From: Burkholderiales bacterium
GTDB taxonomy: Bacteria > Pseudomonadota > Gammaproteobacteria > Burkholderiales > Burkholderiaceae_C
DNA length: 64,000 bases
Assembly: GCA_021414305.1 (NCBI GenBank)
Contig: JAIOOS010000017.1
Span: 434,001-498,000, forward strand
Direction: 5' to 3'
Part shown: positions 52,383 through 61,735 of the stretch, piece by piece
Numbering within the stretch: position 1 is the first letter of the stretch
Layout: every line of letters starts with the position of its first letter
Notes under the pieces: model-generated
Database searches by the model: none
Seen by the model: only the letters and a program-made list of their open reading frames with translations
Told to the model about the DNA's origin: nothing
Program-made: the position numbers and the translations under genes

Positions 52383-53648
52383 ATGGACCGACCCGCACCC
52401 GCTTCCGTCTTCCCCGGCCAGCTGGCCTGGGAGAACGAAGGCTCCAGCCGCATCCCGTTCATGAGCTACACCAGCGAGGCGCTGCACCGCCTCGAGCTCG
52501 AGCGCTTCTTCTATCGCAAGCACTGGTGCTACGTCGGCCTCGAGGCCGAGATCCCGAACCCGGGCGACTTCAAGCTGAGCGCGGTGGGCGAGCGCTCGGT
52601 GATCCTGGCACGCGACCTCGAGGGCGGCATCAATGTCGTCGAGAACGTCTGCGCCCATCGCGGCATGAGCTTTTGCCGCGAGCGCCATGGCAACCGCCGC
52701 GACTTCACCTGCCCCTACCACCAGTGGAACTATTCGCTGAAGGGCGACCTGCAGGGCGTGCCGTTTCGCCGCGGCGTGCGCCAGGAGGGCAAGGTCAACG
52801 GCGGCATGCCGGCCGACTTCAAGCTCGAGGAGAACGGCCTCAACAAGCTGAAGGTCGCCAGCCGCGGCGGCGTCGTCTTCGCCTCGTTCGACGCCGACGT
52901 CGAGCCGCTCGAGGACTTCCTCGGCCCGGCCGTCCTGCGCTATTTCGACCGCCTGTTCGACGGCCGGGCGCTGAAGATCCTCGGCTACAACCGGCAGCGG
53001 ATCCCGGGCAACTGGAAGCTGATGCAGGAAAACATCAAGGACCCGTACCACCCGGGCCTGCTGCACACCTGGTTCGTGACCTTCGGCCTCTGGCGCGCCG
53101 ACAACAAGTCCGAGCTCGTGATGGACGCGCAGCATCGCCACGGCGCCATGATCTCGACCCGGGGCCAGATGGGCAAGGCCGACCAGGTGACCTCGGTCTC
53201 CAGCTTCAAGGCCGACATGAAGCTCGAGGACCCGCGCTTTCTCGACATCGTGCCCGAGGCCTGGTGGGGTGGGCCAACGGCGGTGATGACGACGGTGTTC
53301 CCGAGCGTCATCTTCCAGCAGCAGGTGAACTCGGTCTCGACCCGGCACATCCAGCCCGACGGCCACGGCGCCTTCGACTTCATCTGGACCCACTTCGCCT
53401 TCGCCGACGATTCCGAGGAGATGGTGCAGCGGCGCCTGCGCCAGGCCAACCTGTTCGGACCCGCGGGGTTCGTCTCGGCCGACGACGGCGAGGTGATCGA
53501 GCTCTCGCAGAAGGGCTTCGAGCAGAAGCCGTTCCACCGCACCCTGGCCGAGCTCGGAGGCAAGGACGTCGGCGATGCCGACCACATGGTGACCGAGACG
53601 CTGATCCGCGGCATGTACGAGTACTGGCGCCGGGTGATGGAGGCCTGA
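52383..53648 (+). CDS. Aromatic ring-hydroxylating dioxygenase, alpha (Rieske) subunit
   Basis: 421-residue oxygenase large subunit. Rieske motif C90-x-H92 ([10 protein letters not shown]) and C110-x2-H113 ([10 protein letters not shown]); mononuclear iron site in [19 protein letters not shown] (2-His-1-carboxylate region). Segments such as [12 protein letters not shown] and [19 protein letters not shown] resemble dioxygenases for aromatic carboxylates (anthranilate, terephthalate, salicylate groups), so a benzoate-type acid is the likely substrate. The ferredoxin and reductase genes are not nearby and must be supplied elsewhere. The small subunit follows 2 bases after the stop. Confidence 0.93.
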   Translation: MDRPAPASVFPGQLAWENEGSSRIPFMSYTSEALHRLELERFFYRKHWCYVGLEAEIPNPGDFKLSAVGERSVILARDLEGGINVVENVCAHRGMSFCRERHGNRRDFTCPYHQWNYSLKGDLQGVPFRRGVRQEGKVNGGMPADFKLEENGLNKLKVASRGGVVFASFDADVEPLEDFLGPAVLRYFDRLFDGRALKILGYNRQRIPGNWKLMQENIKDPYHPGLLHTWFVTFGLWRADNKSELVMDAQHRHGAMISTRGQMGKADQVTSVSSFKADMKLEDPRFLDIVPEAWWGGPTAVMTTVFPSVIFQQQVNSVSTRHIQPDGHGAFDFIWTHFAFADDSEEMVQRRLRQANLFGPAGFVSADDGEVIELSQKGFEQKPFHRTLAELGGKDVGDADHMVTETLIRGMYEYWRRVMEA

Positions 53649-53650
53649 CG

Positions 53651-54136
53651 ATGAGCGCGCCCGTCATGGAGTTCGCCGACTACCACGCCTTGGTCCAGCT
53701 CTACGCCGACTATGCATACGCGGTCGACTCGGGCGACTGGAGCCTGTGGCCCGAGTTCTTCGTCGAGGCCTGCAGCTACCGCCTGGTGCCGCGCGAGAAC
53801 CACGAGCGCGGCTTTCCGCTCGCCACCCTCGCGTTCGAGAGCAAGGGGATGCTGCGCGACCGGGTCTACGGCATCAAGGAAACGCTGTTCCACGACCCCT
53901 ACTACCAGCGCCACGTCGTCGGCGCGCCCCTGGTGCGCGGCTTCGACGGCGAGCGCATCACGAGCGAGGCGAACTACGCGGTCTTTCGCACCAAGCTCAA
54001 CGAGCTGAGCACGGTGTTCAACGTCGGCCGCTACCTCGACACGGTGGTGCGCACGCCGGCGGGGCTGAAGTTCGAGAGCCGCCTGGTCGTCTACGACAGC
54101 GAGATGATTCCGAACTCGATCATCTATCCGATCTAG
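53651..54136 (+). CDS. Aromatic ring-hydroxylating dioxygenase, beta (small) subunit
   Basis: 161-residue small subunit with the SnoaL/NTF2-like cone fold: [39 protein letters not shown] at the start, [22 protein letters not shown] and [28 protein letters not shown] are typical. It stabilises the alpha-subunit trimer and may help choose the substrate. ATG 53651 follows 2 bases after the alpha-subunit stop, in the same operon. No further pathway gene follows. Confidence 0.93.
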   Translation: MSAPVMEFADYHALVQLYADYAYAVDSGDWSLWPEFFVEACSYRLVPRENHERGFPLATLAFESKGMLRDRVYGIKETLFHDPYYQRHVVGAPLVRGFDGERITSEANYAVFRTKLNELSTVFNVGRYLDTVVRTPAGLKFESRLVVYDSEMIPNSIIYPI

Positions 54137-54213
54137 CGAAGGCCGATGGCCGGATTCCGGCAGGGCTTGCGTATGGGGCTGTATGCACTCCCGCATGCTT
54201 GCCTGCTCCATCC

Positions 54214-54681
54214 ATGAATACGCCCTCGTTCGCGGTCGAGGCCGCTCGCGCTGCGCTCGTCGCCCTGCTCGCCGGCCTCTTCGCCGTCTTCGTCCCCGCC
54301 GCGATGGCCCAATCCCAGACCGTGCAGGTTTCGCCGCTAGCCCCCGCGACCTCCTTCGCCGAAGCCAGCCAGCTCTTTCGGGCCGGTCGGCACGCTGCGG
54401 CCTACGGCCGATTCGCGCGCCTCGCCAATGAAGGGAACCGCGAGGCCGCCGGCATCGCTCTCGTCATGCACCGCCACGGGGTCGCCTTGTTCGGCAGCAA
54501 CTGGGACGCGACGACCGAGGAGCTGGAGCAATGGTCGGCGCTGGCCCAATGGGCCGACCGCGCCGAGATCGCGTCGCGCCAGCACCCTGCGGCGAGTGCG
54601 ATGACGATAGGAAGCGGCCCCGGTCAGACCGCGTATCTGGCACCGGAGGCGTTTCGCGGCGACCGTCGCAGGAAGCGCTAG
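54214..54681 (+). CDS. Exported small Sel1/TPR-like protein of unknown function
   Basis: 155 residues. An N-terminal hydrophobic signal ([20 protein letters not shown], cleavage near residue 33) is followed by one or two TPR/Sel1-like helices ([45 protein letters not shown]) and a tail without recognised domains. Function unknown. Start ATG 54214; upstream alternatives lack a signal peptide. It stands alone between the dioxygenase genes and pncB. Confidence 0.75.
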   Translation: MNTPSFAVEAARAALVALLAGLFAVFVPAAMAQSQTVQVSPLAPATSFAEASQLFRAGRHAAAYGRFARLANEGNREAAGIALVMHRHGVALFGSNWDATTEELEQWSALAQWADRAEIASRQHPAASAMTIGSGPGQTAYLAPEAFRGDRRRKR

Positions 54682-54772
54682 CGGCCGCCGCGGCGCCGGT
54701 CGGCAAACCTCGCGTCGCACGGGAGGCGCGCTCGCGCTATCGTCGGACACCGAAGCCGACCTCAGAGCGCCG

Positions 54773-55966
54773 ATGCAACCTGTCATCACGAGCCTGCTCG
54801 ACACGGACTTGTACAAGTTCACGATGTGGCAGGCGATGCTGCATCGGCATCCGCAGACGCAGGCCGAGTACACCTTCGTCTGCCGCAACGCACCGGCGTA
54901 TCCGCTGGCCGAGCTGCTGACCGAGGTCAACCGCGAGCTCGATGCCCTCTGCTCGCTCTCGTTTCGCCCCGGCGAGCTCGCCTACCTGGGGGGGCTGCGC
55001 TTCATCCGCTCGGACTTCGTCGACTTCCTGCGCATCTTCCGGTTCCAGCGCGACTTCATCTCGGCCCGCGCCGCGGCCGACGGCAAGGGCCTGGAGATCG
55101 TCGCCAAGGGGCCGCAGGTCCACGTGATGGCGTTCGAGATCTTCGTCCTGGCGATCGTCAACGAGCTCTACTTCCGCCGCTTCGATCGGCGCGAGGCCTG
55201 GGTCGAGGGCAGGAAACGCCTGGCGGCGAAGATCGAGCGGCTGCGCGAGTTCGAGCGCGAGCCCAAGCGCCTCAATCCGTTCGAGTTCTTCGACTTCGGC
55301 GTGCGCCGGCGCTTCTCGGCCGAGTGGCATCGCGAGGTGCTGACCATCCTCAAGCGCGAGGTGCCGCAGTTCTTCAAGGGCGCCTCTGACGTGCTCTACG
55401 CCCGCGACCTCGGCCTGGTGCCGATCGGGACCATGGCGCACGAGTACCTGCAGACCTTCCAGACGCTCGGCGTGCGCCTGCGCGACTTCCAGCGCGCCGC
55501 GCTCGAAGCCTGGGTCCAGGAGTACCGCGGCGACCTCGGCACCGCGCTCACCGACGTCGTCGGCATGGACGCCTTCCTCGCCGACTTCGACCTCTATTTC
55601 GCCAAGCTCTTCGACGGCCTGCGCCACGATTCGGGCGACCCGTATGTCTGGGGCGAGAAGGCGCTCGCCCACTACGAGAAGCTGCGCATCGATGCCAAGA
55701 CCAAGCGGCTGGTCTTTTCCGACGGGCTCGACCTCGAGAAGTCCTTCGCCCTCTATCGCCACTTCGCCGACCGGACGATGGTCGGCTTCGGCATCGGCAC
55801 CAACCTCACCAACGACATGGGGCTGAAGACGCTGCACATCGTCATGAAGCTGACCCAGGCCAACGGGCAGCCCGTCGCCAAGCTGTCCGACAGCCCGGGC
55901 AAGCTGCTCTGCGACGACGAGACCTTCCTCGCCTACCTGCGCCAGGTCTTCAACGTGCCTGCGTAG
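54773..55966 (+). CDS. pncB: Nicotinate phosphoribosyltransferase
   Basis: Makes nicotinate mononucleotide from nicotinate and PRPP, the Preiss-Handler step of NAD salvage. 397 residues, as E. coli PncB (400). Family motifs: [61 protein letters not shown] (with the autophosphorylated His), [19 protein letters not shown] and [17 protein letters not shown] 54773 is the start. Its last 17 bases overlap the convergent exonuclease gene. Confidence 0.97.
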   Translation: MQPVITSLLDTDLYKFTMWQAMLHRHPQTQAEYTFVCRNAPAYPLAELLTEVNRELDALCSLSFRPGELAYLGGLRFIRSDFVDFLRIFRFQRDFISARAAADGKGLEIVAKGPQVHVMAFEIFVLAIVNELYFRRFDRREAWVEGRKRLAAKIERLREFEREPKRLNPFEFFDFGVRRRFSAEWHREVLTILKREVPQFFKGASDVLYARDLGLVPIGTMAHEYLQTFQTLGVRLRDFQRAALEAWVQEYRGDLGTALTDVVGMDAFLADFDLYFAKLFDGLRHDSGDPYVWGEKALAHYEKLRIDAKTKRLVFSDGLDLEKSFALYRHFADRTMVGFGIGTNLTNDMGLKTLHIVMKLTQANGQPVAKLSDSPGKLLCDDETFLAYLRQVFNVPA

Positions 55967-56681
55967 TCGAGAGGTGGCGCTGCAGGCGCTCGGCGAGTCG
56001 CGCCCGGGTCGCCTTCTGCAGCACGACCAGCAGCTCGTGACCGAGGCCCCTGCCGGCGAGCGGCTCGGCGAAGCGCTCGGCGGCGTCCTGCTGCTGGCGA
56101 ATGAACAGGTGCGCGGTCGTCTCGGCGTCGGCCAGGGCGCGATGCGCCCGTCCGGACTCGGGCAGCCGGTGCCAGGCGCGCAAGGTGCCGAGCCGGTGGT
56201 TGGGCGCCTCCGGATGGAGCCGGCGCGACAGCAGCAAGGTGCAGGCGAAACGATGCGCCTCGTCGGGCTCGCACTCGGCCCGCTCGGCCTCTGCGCGCCA
56301 GAAGCCCCGGTCGAACGCGGCGTTGTGCGCGACCAGCGGCGTCCCGCGGGTGAAGCGCAGCAGCTCGTGCATGACCGCGCGCGCTGGCGGCGCGCGATCG
56401 AGCATCGCGTTGCTGATGCCCGTGAGCTGCTCGATGAAGGGCGGCACCCAGGCGCCCGAGCGCATCAGGCTCTGGAAGCGGCCGACGATCTCGCCGCCGC
56501 GAACCAGCACCGCGGCGACCTCGGTGGCGCGCGCACCCATGCCCGGCGACATGCCGGTGGTCTCGAAATCGATGACGGCGACGGTTTCCAGGGGGCGGGA
56601 GGGGCGGTCCGAGCTGGATTGTGAGGCAAGCTGTATATTTGTACAGCCTCCCGGGGCCGCCAGCCCGACCCGCCTCCTCAT
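55950..56681 (-). CDS. DnaQ-like 3'-5' exonuclease (DEDDh family)
   Basis: Exonuclease-fold protein with all DEDDh motifs: [14 protein letters not shown] (Exo I, Asp-Glu), [13 protein letters not shown] (Exo II) and [17 protein letters not shown] (Exo III His/Asp). Such proteins act in proofreading, repair or RNA turnover. The start is uncertain. ATG 56681 (243 residues) overlaps the ATG of the divergent radical SAM gene and would put the LexA box inside this gene. A CTG at 56591 would give 213 residues, starting at the conserved domain, and would leave the box free. It may therefore also belong to the SOS group. Confidence 0.85.
   Translation of the reverse strand: MRRRVGLAAPGGCTNIQLASQSSSDRPSRPLETVAVIDFETTGMSPGMGARATEVAAVLVRGGEIVGRFQSLMRSGAWVPPFIEQLTGISNAMLDRAPPARAVMHELLRFTRGTPLVAHNAAFDRGFWRAEAERAECEPDEAHRFACTLLLSRRLHPEAPNHRLGTLRAWHRLPESGRAHRALADAETTAHLFIRQQQDAAERFAEPLAGRGLGHELLVVLQKATRARLAERLQRHLSTTQAR
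56631..56646. promoter_or_regulatory. LexA (SOS) box
   Basis: CTGTATATTTGTACAG is a CTGT-N8-ACAG palindrome with an AT-rich centre, very close to the E. coli-type LexA consensus that betaproteobacterial LexA also uses. It lies 33 bases upstream of the radical SAM gene and faces the exonuclease gene on the other side. In such a GC-rich region this AT-rich box stands out. Confidence 0.85.
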
Positions 56682-57942
56682 GAACCTCGACCGCAAGCTG
56701 GCAATCCTCGCCGACGCCGCCAAGTACGACGCCTCGTGTGCCTCGAGCGGCACCGACAAGCGCAGCTCGATCGGCGGCAAGGGAATCGGCTCGACCGAAG
56801 GCTCGGGCATCTGCCACAGCTACGCGCCCGACGGCCGCTGCATCTCGCTGCTGAAGATCCTGTTCACGAACTTCTGCACCTACGACTGCCTGTACTGCGT
56901 CAACCGGGTGTCGAGCAACGTGCCGCGGGCGCGCTTCACGGTCGAGGAGGTGGTGCAGCTCACCCTCGACTTCTATCGCCGCAACTGCATCGAGGGCCTG
57001 TTCCTCAGCTCGGGGATCATCCGTTCGCCCGACTACACCATGGAGCAGGTGGTCGAAGTGGCGCGGGTGCTGCGCGAGGAGCACGACTTTCGCGGCTACA
57101 TCCACCTGAAGACGATTCCCGAGGCGAGCCCCGAGCTGCTCGCGCGCGCCGGCCGATACGCCGACCGACTCAGCATCAACGTCGAGCTGCCGACCGTGCA
57201 GTCGCTCGCCGCGCTGGCGCCGGAGAAGGACGGCGCGGCGATCCGCCGCTCGATGGCGCGCCTGCGTGTCTCCATCGACGAGGCGAAGGAGGCGCGCCGC
57301 CCGCGGCCGGTGGTGGCGCAGCCGATGCTGCCGCCGCGGCGCGCCCGCGCCCCCCGGTTCGCGCCCGCGGGCCAGAGCACGCAGATGATCGTCGGCGCCG
57401 ACACCACCTCCGACGGCGCGATCCTCTCGACCAGCGCCGCGCTGTACGGGTCGTACCGGCTGAAGCGCGTCTACTACTCGGCCTTCAGCCCGATCCCCGA
57501 CGCGGCCCGCGCGCTGCCGCTGAAGTCGCCGCCGCTGGTGCGCGAGCATCGTCTCTACCAGGCCGACTGGCTGATGCGCTTCTACGGCTTCGCCCACGAC
57601 GAGATCGTGCCCGCCGCGAGCGGCATGCTCTCGCTCGAGGTCGACCCCAAGCTCGCCTGGGCGCTGGCGCACCGCGAGCGCTTCCCGGTCGACCTGAACA
57701 GCGCGCCGAAGGAGATGCTCCTGCGCGTGCCGGGCCTGGGCGTCAAGTCGGTGGGCCGCGTGCTGCAGGCCCGGCGGGTGCGGCAGCTGCGCGCCGCCGA
57801 CCTCGAGCGGATGCATCTGCCGCTCGGCAAGCTGCTGCCCTTCGTCGTCGTCGCCGACCATCGACCCGGGCGCGAGCTCGACGCCGCCGGCCTGGTGCGG
57901 CGGCTCGCACCGCCACCGCGACAGGAATCGCTCTTCGCCTGA
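56680..57942 (+). CDS. Putative DNA modification/repair radical SAM protein
   Basis: 420-residue radical SAM protein of the kind linked to UDG-like genes (TIGR03916 type). [24 protein letters not shown] at the start, radical SAM cluster motif CTYDCLYC with Cys66, Cys70 and Cys73, FFLSSGII-like segment GLFLSSGIIRSPDYT, HLKTIPEASPELL, and NVELPTVQSLAALAPEKD. The C terminus has a helix-hairpin-helix (LNSAPKEMLLRVPGLGVKSVGRVLQAR), a DNA-binding module. The reaction is unknown. A LexA box directly upstream and the UdgX-fusion gene 67 bases downstream indicate an SOS repair operon. Confidence 0.94.
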   Translation: MNLDRKLAILADAAKYDASCASSGTDKRSSIGGKGIGSTEGSGICHSYAPDGRCISLLKILFTNFCTYDCLYCVNRVSSNVPRARFTVEEVVQLTLDFYRRNCIEGLFLSSGIIRSPDYTMEQVVEVARVLREEHDFRGYIHLKTIPEASPELLARAGRYADRLSINVELPTVQSLAALAPEKDGAAIRRSMARLRVSIDEAKEARRPRPVVAQPMLPPRRARAPRFAPAGQSTQMIVGADTTSDGAILSTSAALYGSYRLKRVYYSAFSPIPDAARALPLKSPPLVREHRLYQADWLMRFYGFAHDEIVPAASGMLSLEVDPKLAWALAHRERFPVDLNSAPKEMLLRVPGLGVKSVGRVLQARRVRQLRAADLERMHLPLGKLLPFVVVADHRPGRELDAAGLVRRLAPPPRQESLFA

Positions 57943-58009
57943 GGCCTTTTCGCCGCCGCCGCGGTACAAGGTCGATAGTGACGGACACGATTCGCCGCTG
58001 ACGCGCCGC

Positions 58010-59548
58010 ATGGAACCCGACGACGACGCCCCCCATCCCCCGCCGCGCGCGGCGCCCGGCGCAGGCGACGGCCCGCGCAGCGTCACGCTGGCGAGCGCGA
58101 TCGACCTCGACGGCTTTCGCGCCGCCTGCCGGCGCCTGTGGGCCGAGCAGGTCGAGCCCGGCCGCGTCGCCTGGCATGCCGCCGACGATGCCGAGGGCGA
58201 CCTGTTCGAGGCCGGCGCCGCCGAGCCGGCGACCGCGAGCACCGAAGCGCCGCCCGTCCGGGCGCCGGCCGCCTTCATGCCGCTTTGCGAGAGCGTGATC
58301 CTGCACCGCGACCCGGGCCGCTTCGGCTTGCTATACCGCCTGCTCTGGCGCCTGCAGACCGAGCCGGGCCTGCGCCACGACGCCCTCGATGCCGACTGGG
58401 TGGCGGCGCAGCTGCTCGCGCAGGCGGTGCATCGCGACATGCACAAGATGAAGGCCTTCGTCCGCTTTCGCACCCTGGAACAAGGCGGGGGCGAGGAGCC
58501 GCTGCACGTCGCCTGGTTCGAGCCCGAGCACCACATCGTCGAGGCGACGGCGCCGTTCTTCTCCCGCCGCTTCACCGCCATGCGCTGGGCGATCCTGACG
58601 CCCGAGCGCAGCGTGCGCTGGGACGGCGAGCGGCTCGCGTTCGGCCCCGGCGCGCGCCGCGACCAGGCGCCGCCGGCCGACGCCGGCGAAGCGCTCTGGC
58701 TCACCTACTACCGGAGCATCTTCAACCCGGCGCGCCTCAAGCTGGCGATGATGCAAAAGGAGATGCCCAGGAAGTACTGGGCCAACCTGCCCGAGGCGGC
58801 GCTGATCGACCCGCTCGCCGCCGGCGCGGCCGAGCGGAGCACGGCGATGGTGGAGCGCGATGCCGCCGAGCCCGCGCGGCGGATACCGGTCCGGCCGCAA
58901 CCGACGGCGCCGGATCACGCGCCGACGCCGCAGGGCGAGGCGCCGCGCAGCCTGCCCGCCCTGCGCGAGGCGCTAGAGCGCTGCCGCGAATGCCCGATCG
59001 GTGAGCACGCCACGCAGGCGGTGCCGGGCGAAGGCCCGCAGCACGCGAAGCTGATGTTCGTCGGCGAACAGCCCGGCGACCAGGAAGACCTGCAGGGCCG
59101 GCCCTTCGTCGGGCCCGCGGGCCAGCTCTTCGCCCGCGCGCTCGCCGCGCTCGGCATCGATCGCCGCGACACCTACATCAGCAACGCGGTCAAGCACTTC
59201 AAGTTCGAGCTGCGCGGCAAGCGCCGGATCCACAAGACCCCGGCACAGGAGGAGGCCGCGGCCTGCCTGCACTGGCTGGAAAGCGAGATCGCGCTGGTCG
59301 ACCCCGGCGCGCTGGTCGCCCTCGGCGCGACGGCGGCCCGGCAGCTGATGGGCACGCCGATCGCCGTTACCCGCGAGCGCGGCCGCTGGCTGCGCCGCGC
59401 CGACGGCCGCCGGGTGTTGATTACGCTGCACCCCTCGGCGCTGCTGCGGATGGAGCCCGAGCACCAGGAAGCAGCGTGGGCGGCCTGGCTTGCCGACCTG
59501 CGCCAGGCGACGGCCACGCTCGCGCCGCCGAGCGGCGACGGACTGTAA
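58010..59548 (+). CDS. DUF4130-type domain fused to UdgX uracil-DNA glycosylase
   Basis: 512-residue fusion. The N-terminal ~290 residues match the SAM-linked DUF4130/TIGR03915 family (YRLLWRLQTEPGLRHDALDAD, HRDMHKMKAFVRFR, EEPLHVAWFEPEHHIVEATAPFF). The C-terminal ~215 residues are a family 4/UdgX glycosylase: LMFVGEQPGDQEDLQGRPF, GPAGQLFARALAALGI, and the UdgX loop KRRIHK at about residues 404-409, whose His (408) in known UdgX forms a covalent bond with the abasic sugar after uracil excision. LITLHPSALLR closes the site. ATG 58010. Pair with the radical SAM gene; probably SOS-induced. Confidence 0.95.
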   Translation: MEPDDDAPHPPPRAAPGAGDGPRSVTLASAIDLDGFRAACRRLWAEQVEPGRVAWHAADDAEGDLFEAGAAEPATASTEAPPVRAPAAFMPLCESVILHRDPGRFGLLYRLLWRLQTEPGLRHDALDADWVAAQLLAQAVHRDMHKMKAFVRFRTLEQGGGEEPLHVAWFEPEHHIVEATAPFFSRRFTAMRWAILTPERSVRWDGERLAFGPGARRDQAPPADAGEALWLTYYRSIFNPARLKLAMMQKEMPRKYWANLPEAALIDPLAAGAAERSTAMVERDAAEPARRIPVRPQPTAPDHAPTPQGEAPRSLPALREALERCRECPIGEHATQAVPGEGPQHAKLMFVGEQPGDQEDLQGRPFVGPAGQLFARALAALGIDRRDTYISNAVKHFKFELRGKRRIHKTPAQEEAAACLHWLESEIALVDPGALVALGATAARQLMGTPIAVTRERGRWLRRADGRRVLITLHPSALLRMEPEHQEAAWAAWLADLRQATATLAPPSGDGL

Positions 59549-59630
59549 GAACCCGGGCCGAATCGGCGACTGGAAGGCGTGGCCGATGGGCCGCGAACCT
59601 GCCTCGTTTCAGCCAACCCGGAGTCTTCCC

Positions 59631-59933
59631 ATGAAAACCCTCGCCGCCTTCCTGATGTGCACCAGCATGACCCTCGTCGCCGGCACCGCCGCGGCCGCCA
59701 GCCACATGGAGAAAGGCGCGTCGGCGCCGATGGCCGCGGACGGCATGATGAAGAAGGAGATGTCGATGCAGGACTGCAAGGACCACATGGCGATGGCCAG
59801 GAAGGACACGATGGCCAAGAAGGACGACGCGATGATGAAGAAGGACGCCGCCTGCGACGCGATGATGAAGAAGGACGAGATGATGAAGAAAGACGGCGCG
59901 ATGATGAAGAAGGACGAGCCGATGAAGAAGTAG
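59631..59933 (+). CDS. Pentapeptide MxKDx repeat protein, exported
   Basis: 100 residues: signal peptide MKTLAAFLMCTSMTLVAGTAAAAS, then a Met/Lys/Asp-rich mature part with repeated units MMKKD, MAKKD and MMKKDE (about seven), matching the MXKDX pentapeptide repeat family (TIGR02953), found mainly in beta- and gammaproteobacteria. Strongly biased composition: Met in most units, which suggests metal binding (copper(I) or silver), but no function is established. Two Cys occur (CKDH and ACDA). Start ATG 59631; the preceding gene ends 82 bases earlier. Confidence 0.9.
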   Translation: MKTLAAFLMCTSMTLVAGTAAAASHMEKGASAPMAADGMMKKEMSMQDCKDHMAMARKDTMAKKDDAMMKKDAACDAMMKKDEMMKKDGAMMKKDEPMKK

Positions 59934-60050
59934 CGCGGCGAGGAGACGAAGCCGTCCTACAGCCCGCTCGGGCCACGCCTGACCGGGCGGCCGTCGCCCC
60001 GGTGCTTCAATGGTTCGATCGCCCTCGGGCTCGAACCGGAAGCAACGGAA

Positions 60051-60554
60051 ATGAACGACACGAAAGACAAGCGCGAGCTGCTCTGGAAGCTCATCAAGAA
60101 CATCCGCTTCGCGATGTTCACCACTCGGCACGGCAACGGCCACCTGCATGCCCGGCCGATGACGACGCAGAACAAGGGCCTCGAGGCGGACGAAAGCCTG
60201 TGGTTCTTCATGTCCAAGTCCGGCGATCCGGTCGCGGACCTGAAGGCCGACCCCGTGGTCAACATCGTCTACGCCGACCCCTCCGAGGACACCTACGTCT
60301 CGGTCTCCGGCACGGCCGCGATGATCGAGGACACGGCGAAGAAGGAGCAGCTCTGGAGCAAGATGGCCGAGGCCTGGTTCCCGGGCGGTCCGACCGACCC
60401 GGACCTCGCCCTGGTGCAGGTGCAGATCGTCCACGCCAACTACTGGGACGTGAAGGAAAGCAAGATCGTCCAGCTCTACGAGATGGCCAAGGCGGTGGTC
60501 ACGGGCAAGCCGCCGACCGATCTGGGCGAGCACGGCGAAGTGCGGATGCGCTGA
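60051..60554 (+). CDS. Pyridoxamine 5'-phosphate oxidase-fold general stress protein
   Basis: 167 residues with the FMN-binding split barrel of general stress protein 26-like proteins: LIKNIRFAMFTTRHGNGHLHARPM, LWFFMSKSGDPVADLKADPVVNIVYADP, YVSVSGTAAMIED, and WFPGGPTDPDLALVQVQIVHANYWD (a signature of this subfamily). Such proteins bind flavins or heme-like cofactors and are stress-induced in Bacillus and Xanthomonas. Start ATG 60051; a 117-base gap separates it from the MxKDx gene. Confidence 0.9.
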   Translation: MNDTKDKRELLWKLIKNIRFAMFTTRHGNGHLHARPMTTQNKGLEADESLWFFMSKSGDPVADLKADPVVNIVYADPSEDTYVSVSGTAAMIEDTAKKEQLWSKMAEAWFPGGPTDPDLALVQVQIVHANYWDVKESKIVQLYEMAKAVVTGKPPTDLGEHGEVRMR

Positions 60555-60654
60555 CACGCTGATGGCAGGGGCCGGTACAAGGTCACACGCCGGTCGACCG
60601 GTGAGCGGGCGCGCCCGATCTGCGCCGGAACCCGGCCCTTGTTCGGGCCACCGG

Positions 60655-60670
60655 CGGCAGCCGGCTGCCG
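60655..60670. repeat. 16-base perfect palindrome
   Basis: CGGCAGCCGGCTGCCG lies 36 bases upstream of the small gene at 60707, inside the 152-base gap. Preceded at 60634 by a small hairpin GGCCC/GGGCC. Could be an operator or part of a terminator of the stress-protein gene; no T-tract. Confidence 0.35.
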
Positions 60671-60706
60671 ATAAGTTTCGGTCAAGCCTCCCAGGAGCCA
60701 CCGACC

Positions 60707-60985
60707 ATGCGCCACACACCGTCCACCATGCACTTTTCGCACGCCTTCGCGGCGCGCAGCTTCCGGACCCCTGTCGCCGGGGCGATCGAGTGGGAAGAAC
60801 TGCCGTCGCTGGCCGGATCGCTGGCCAAGCGCATCGCTGCCGCGACGAACGCCCCGTGGGACGCCACCCGCCCGGCCGAGCTCGAGGTCCCGGTGCCTTC
60901 GCAACCCTTCCGCGAGCCGGTCAACGGCCTGGCGATCCGCGAAGTCAACGAGCCCGACGTGTTCCGCCACTTTTTCGGCGCCTGA
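60707..60985 (+). CDS. Small hypothetical protein
   Basis: 92 residues with no signal peptide, no membrane segment and no family I recognise. It is rich in Pro and Ala, with a conserved-looking C-terminal patch REPVNGLAIREVNEPDVFRHFFG. CAGGAG 9 bases upstream of ATG 60707 makes it a believable gene. Its stop lies inside a 14-base tandem duplication. Isolated between the stress-protein gene and the MaoC-like gene. Confidence 0.6.
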   Translation: MRHTPSTMHFSHAFAARSFRTPVAGAIEWEELPSLAGSLAKRIAAATNAPWDATRPAELEVPVPSQPFREPVNGLAIREVNEPDVFRHFFGA

Positions 60986-61001
60986 TCTTCGGCGCCTGAT
61001 C
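60974..61001. repeat. Tandem 14-base duplication at a stop codon
   Basis: TTCGGCGCCTGATC occurs twice in direct succession (60974-60987 and 60988-61001). The first copy contains the stop codon of the preceding small gene; the second copy is untranslated. A slipped-strand duplication is the simple explanation. Confidence 0.9.
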
Positions 61002-61073
61002 TCTTCCCCGCCCGCGGCCGGACGGCTGCGCCCTCGCTATGCTGGGCGCCCGACCCGATTCTTCGCCGCGCCC

Positions 61074-61583
61074 GTGAACGACCCCGTTTCGTCAGCCCCC
61101 TCCGCCCGCCCGATCCGCTATCACTGGGAAGACTTCGAAGTCGGCCGGGTGCGTGAATTCGGCCGCTGCGAAGTGACGCGCGAGGCCGTGCTCGAGTTCG
61201 CCGGGCGCTACGACCCGCAGCCCTTCCATCTCGACGACGACGCCGCGGCCGCCTCCCTGTTCGGCCGCCTGGCCGCCAGCGGCTGGCATACCTGCGCGAT
61301 GGCGATGCGGATGATGTGCGAGGGCTACCTGCTCGAGTCGGCAGCCCTCGGCTCGCCCGGCGTCGAACGGCTGACCTGGCCGGCGCCGGTCTTCCCCGGC
61401 GATGTCCTGTCGATGCGAAACACCGTGCTGGAGGCCCGGCCGCTCGCCAGCCGGCCGCAGGTCGGCCTGGTGCGCAGCCGCAGCGAAGTGCTGAACCAGG
61501 ACGGACAGGTCGTGCTGAGCATGGAAGGCGTGGGTTTCTTTCGCCGGCGCGACAGCGGGCCGCCGCCCGCCGGATTGGCGTGA
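61074..61583 (+). CDS. MaoC-like hot-dog-fold dehydratase
   Basis: 169-residue MaoC-like protein: YHWEDFEVGRVREFGRCEVTREAVLEFAGRYDPQPFHLDDDAAAASLFGRLAASGWHT contains the hydratase-2 motif with Asp (YDPQPFH) and His, and the C-terminal VFPGDVLSMRNTVLEARPLASRPQVGLV is standard. Probably an enoyl-CoA hydratase-type enzyme of unknown substrate. GTG 61074 is chosen as start (VNDPVSSAPSARP), since the conserved motif begins soon after and no ATG fits. Confidence 0.9.
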   Translation: MNDPVSSAPSARPIRYHWEDFEVGRVREFGRCEVTREAVLEFAGRYDPQPFHLDDDAAAASLFGRLAASGWHTCAMAMRMMCEGYLLESAALGSPGVERLTWPAPVFPGDVLSMRNTVLEARPLASRPQVGLVRSRSEVLNQDGQVVLSMEGVGFFRRRDSGPPPAGLA

Positions 61584-61735
61584 CTTAGTTCGTCGCGCCG
61601 CACCTCCTGCGGGGGCCCGGCACGGGCGTCAGGCGCGACAATCACGACCTCGCTCGGCACGGCGACAGTCCGGCGCGCGCCGGCCGGCCGAGATGGCCCA
61701 ACCCCTCCGGCAGGAGCCCCAGCGCAAGCGCAGCG

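Noticed and set aside
56682..56810. Longer exonuclease start at 56810
   Set aside because: It would place the first 43 codons antisense to the radical SAM gene, including its N-terminal conserved region, and span the LexA box.
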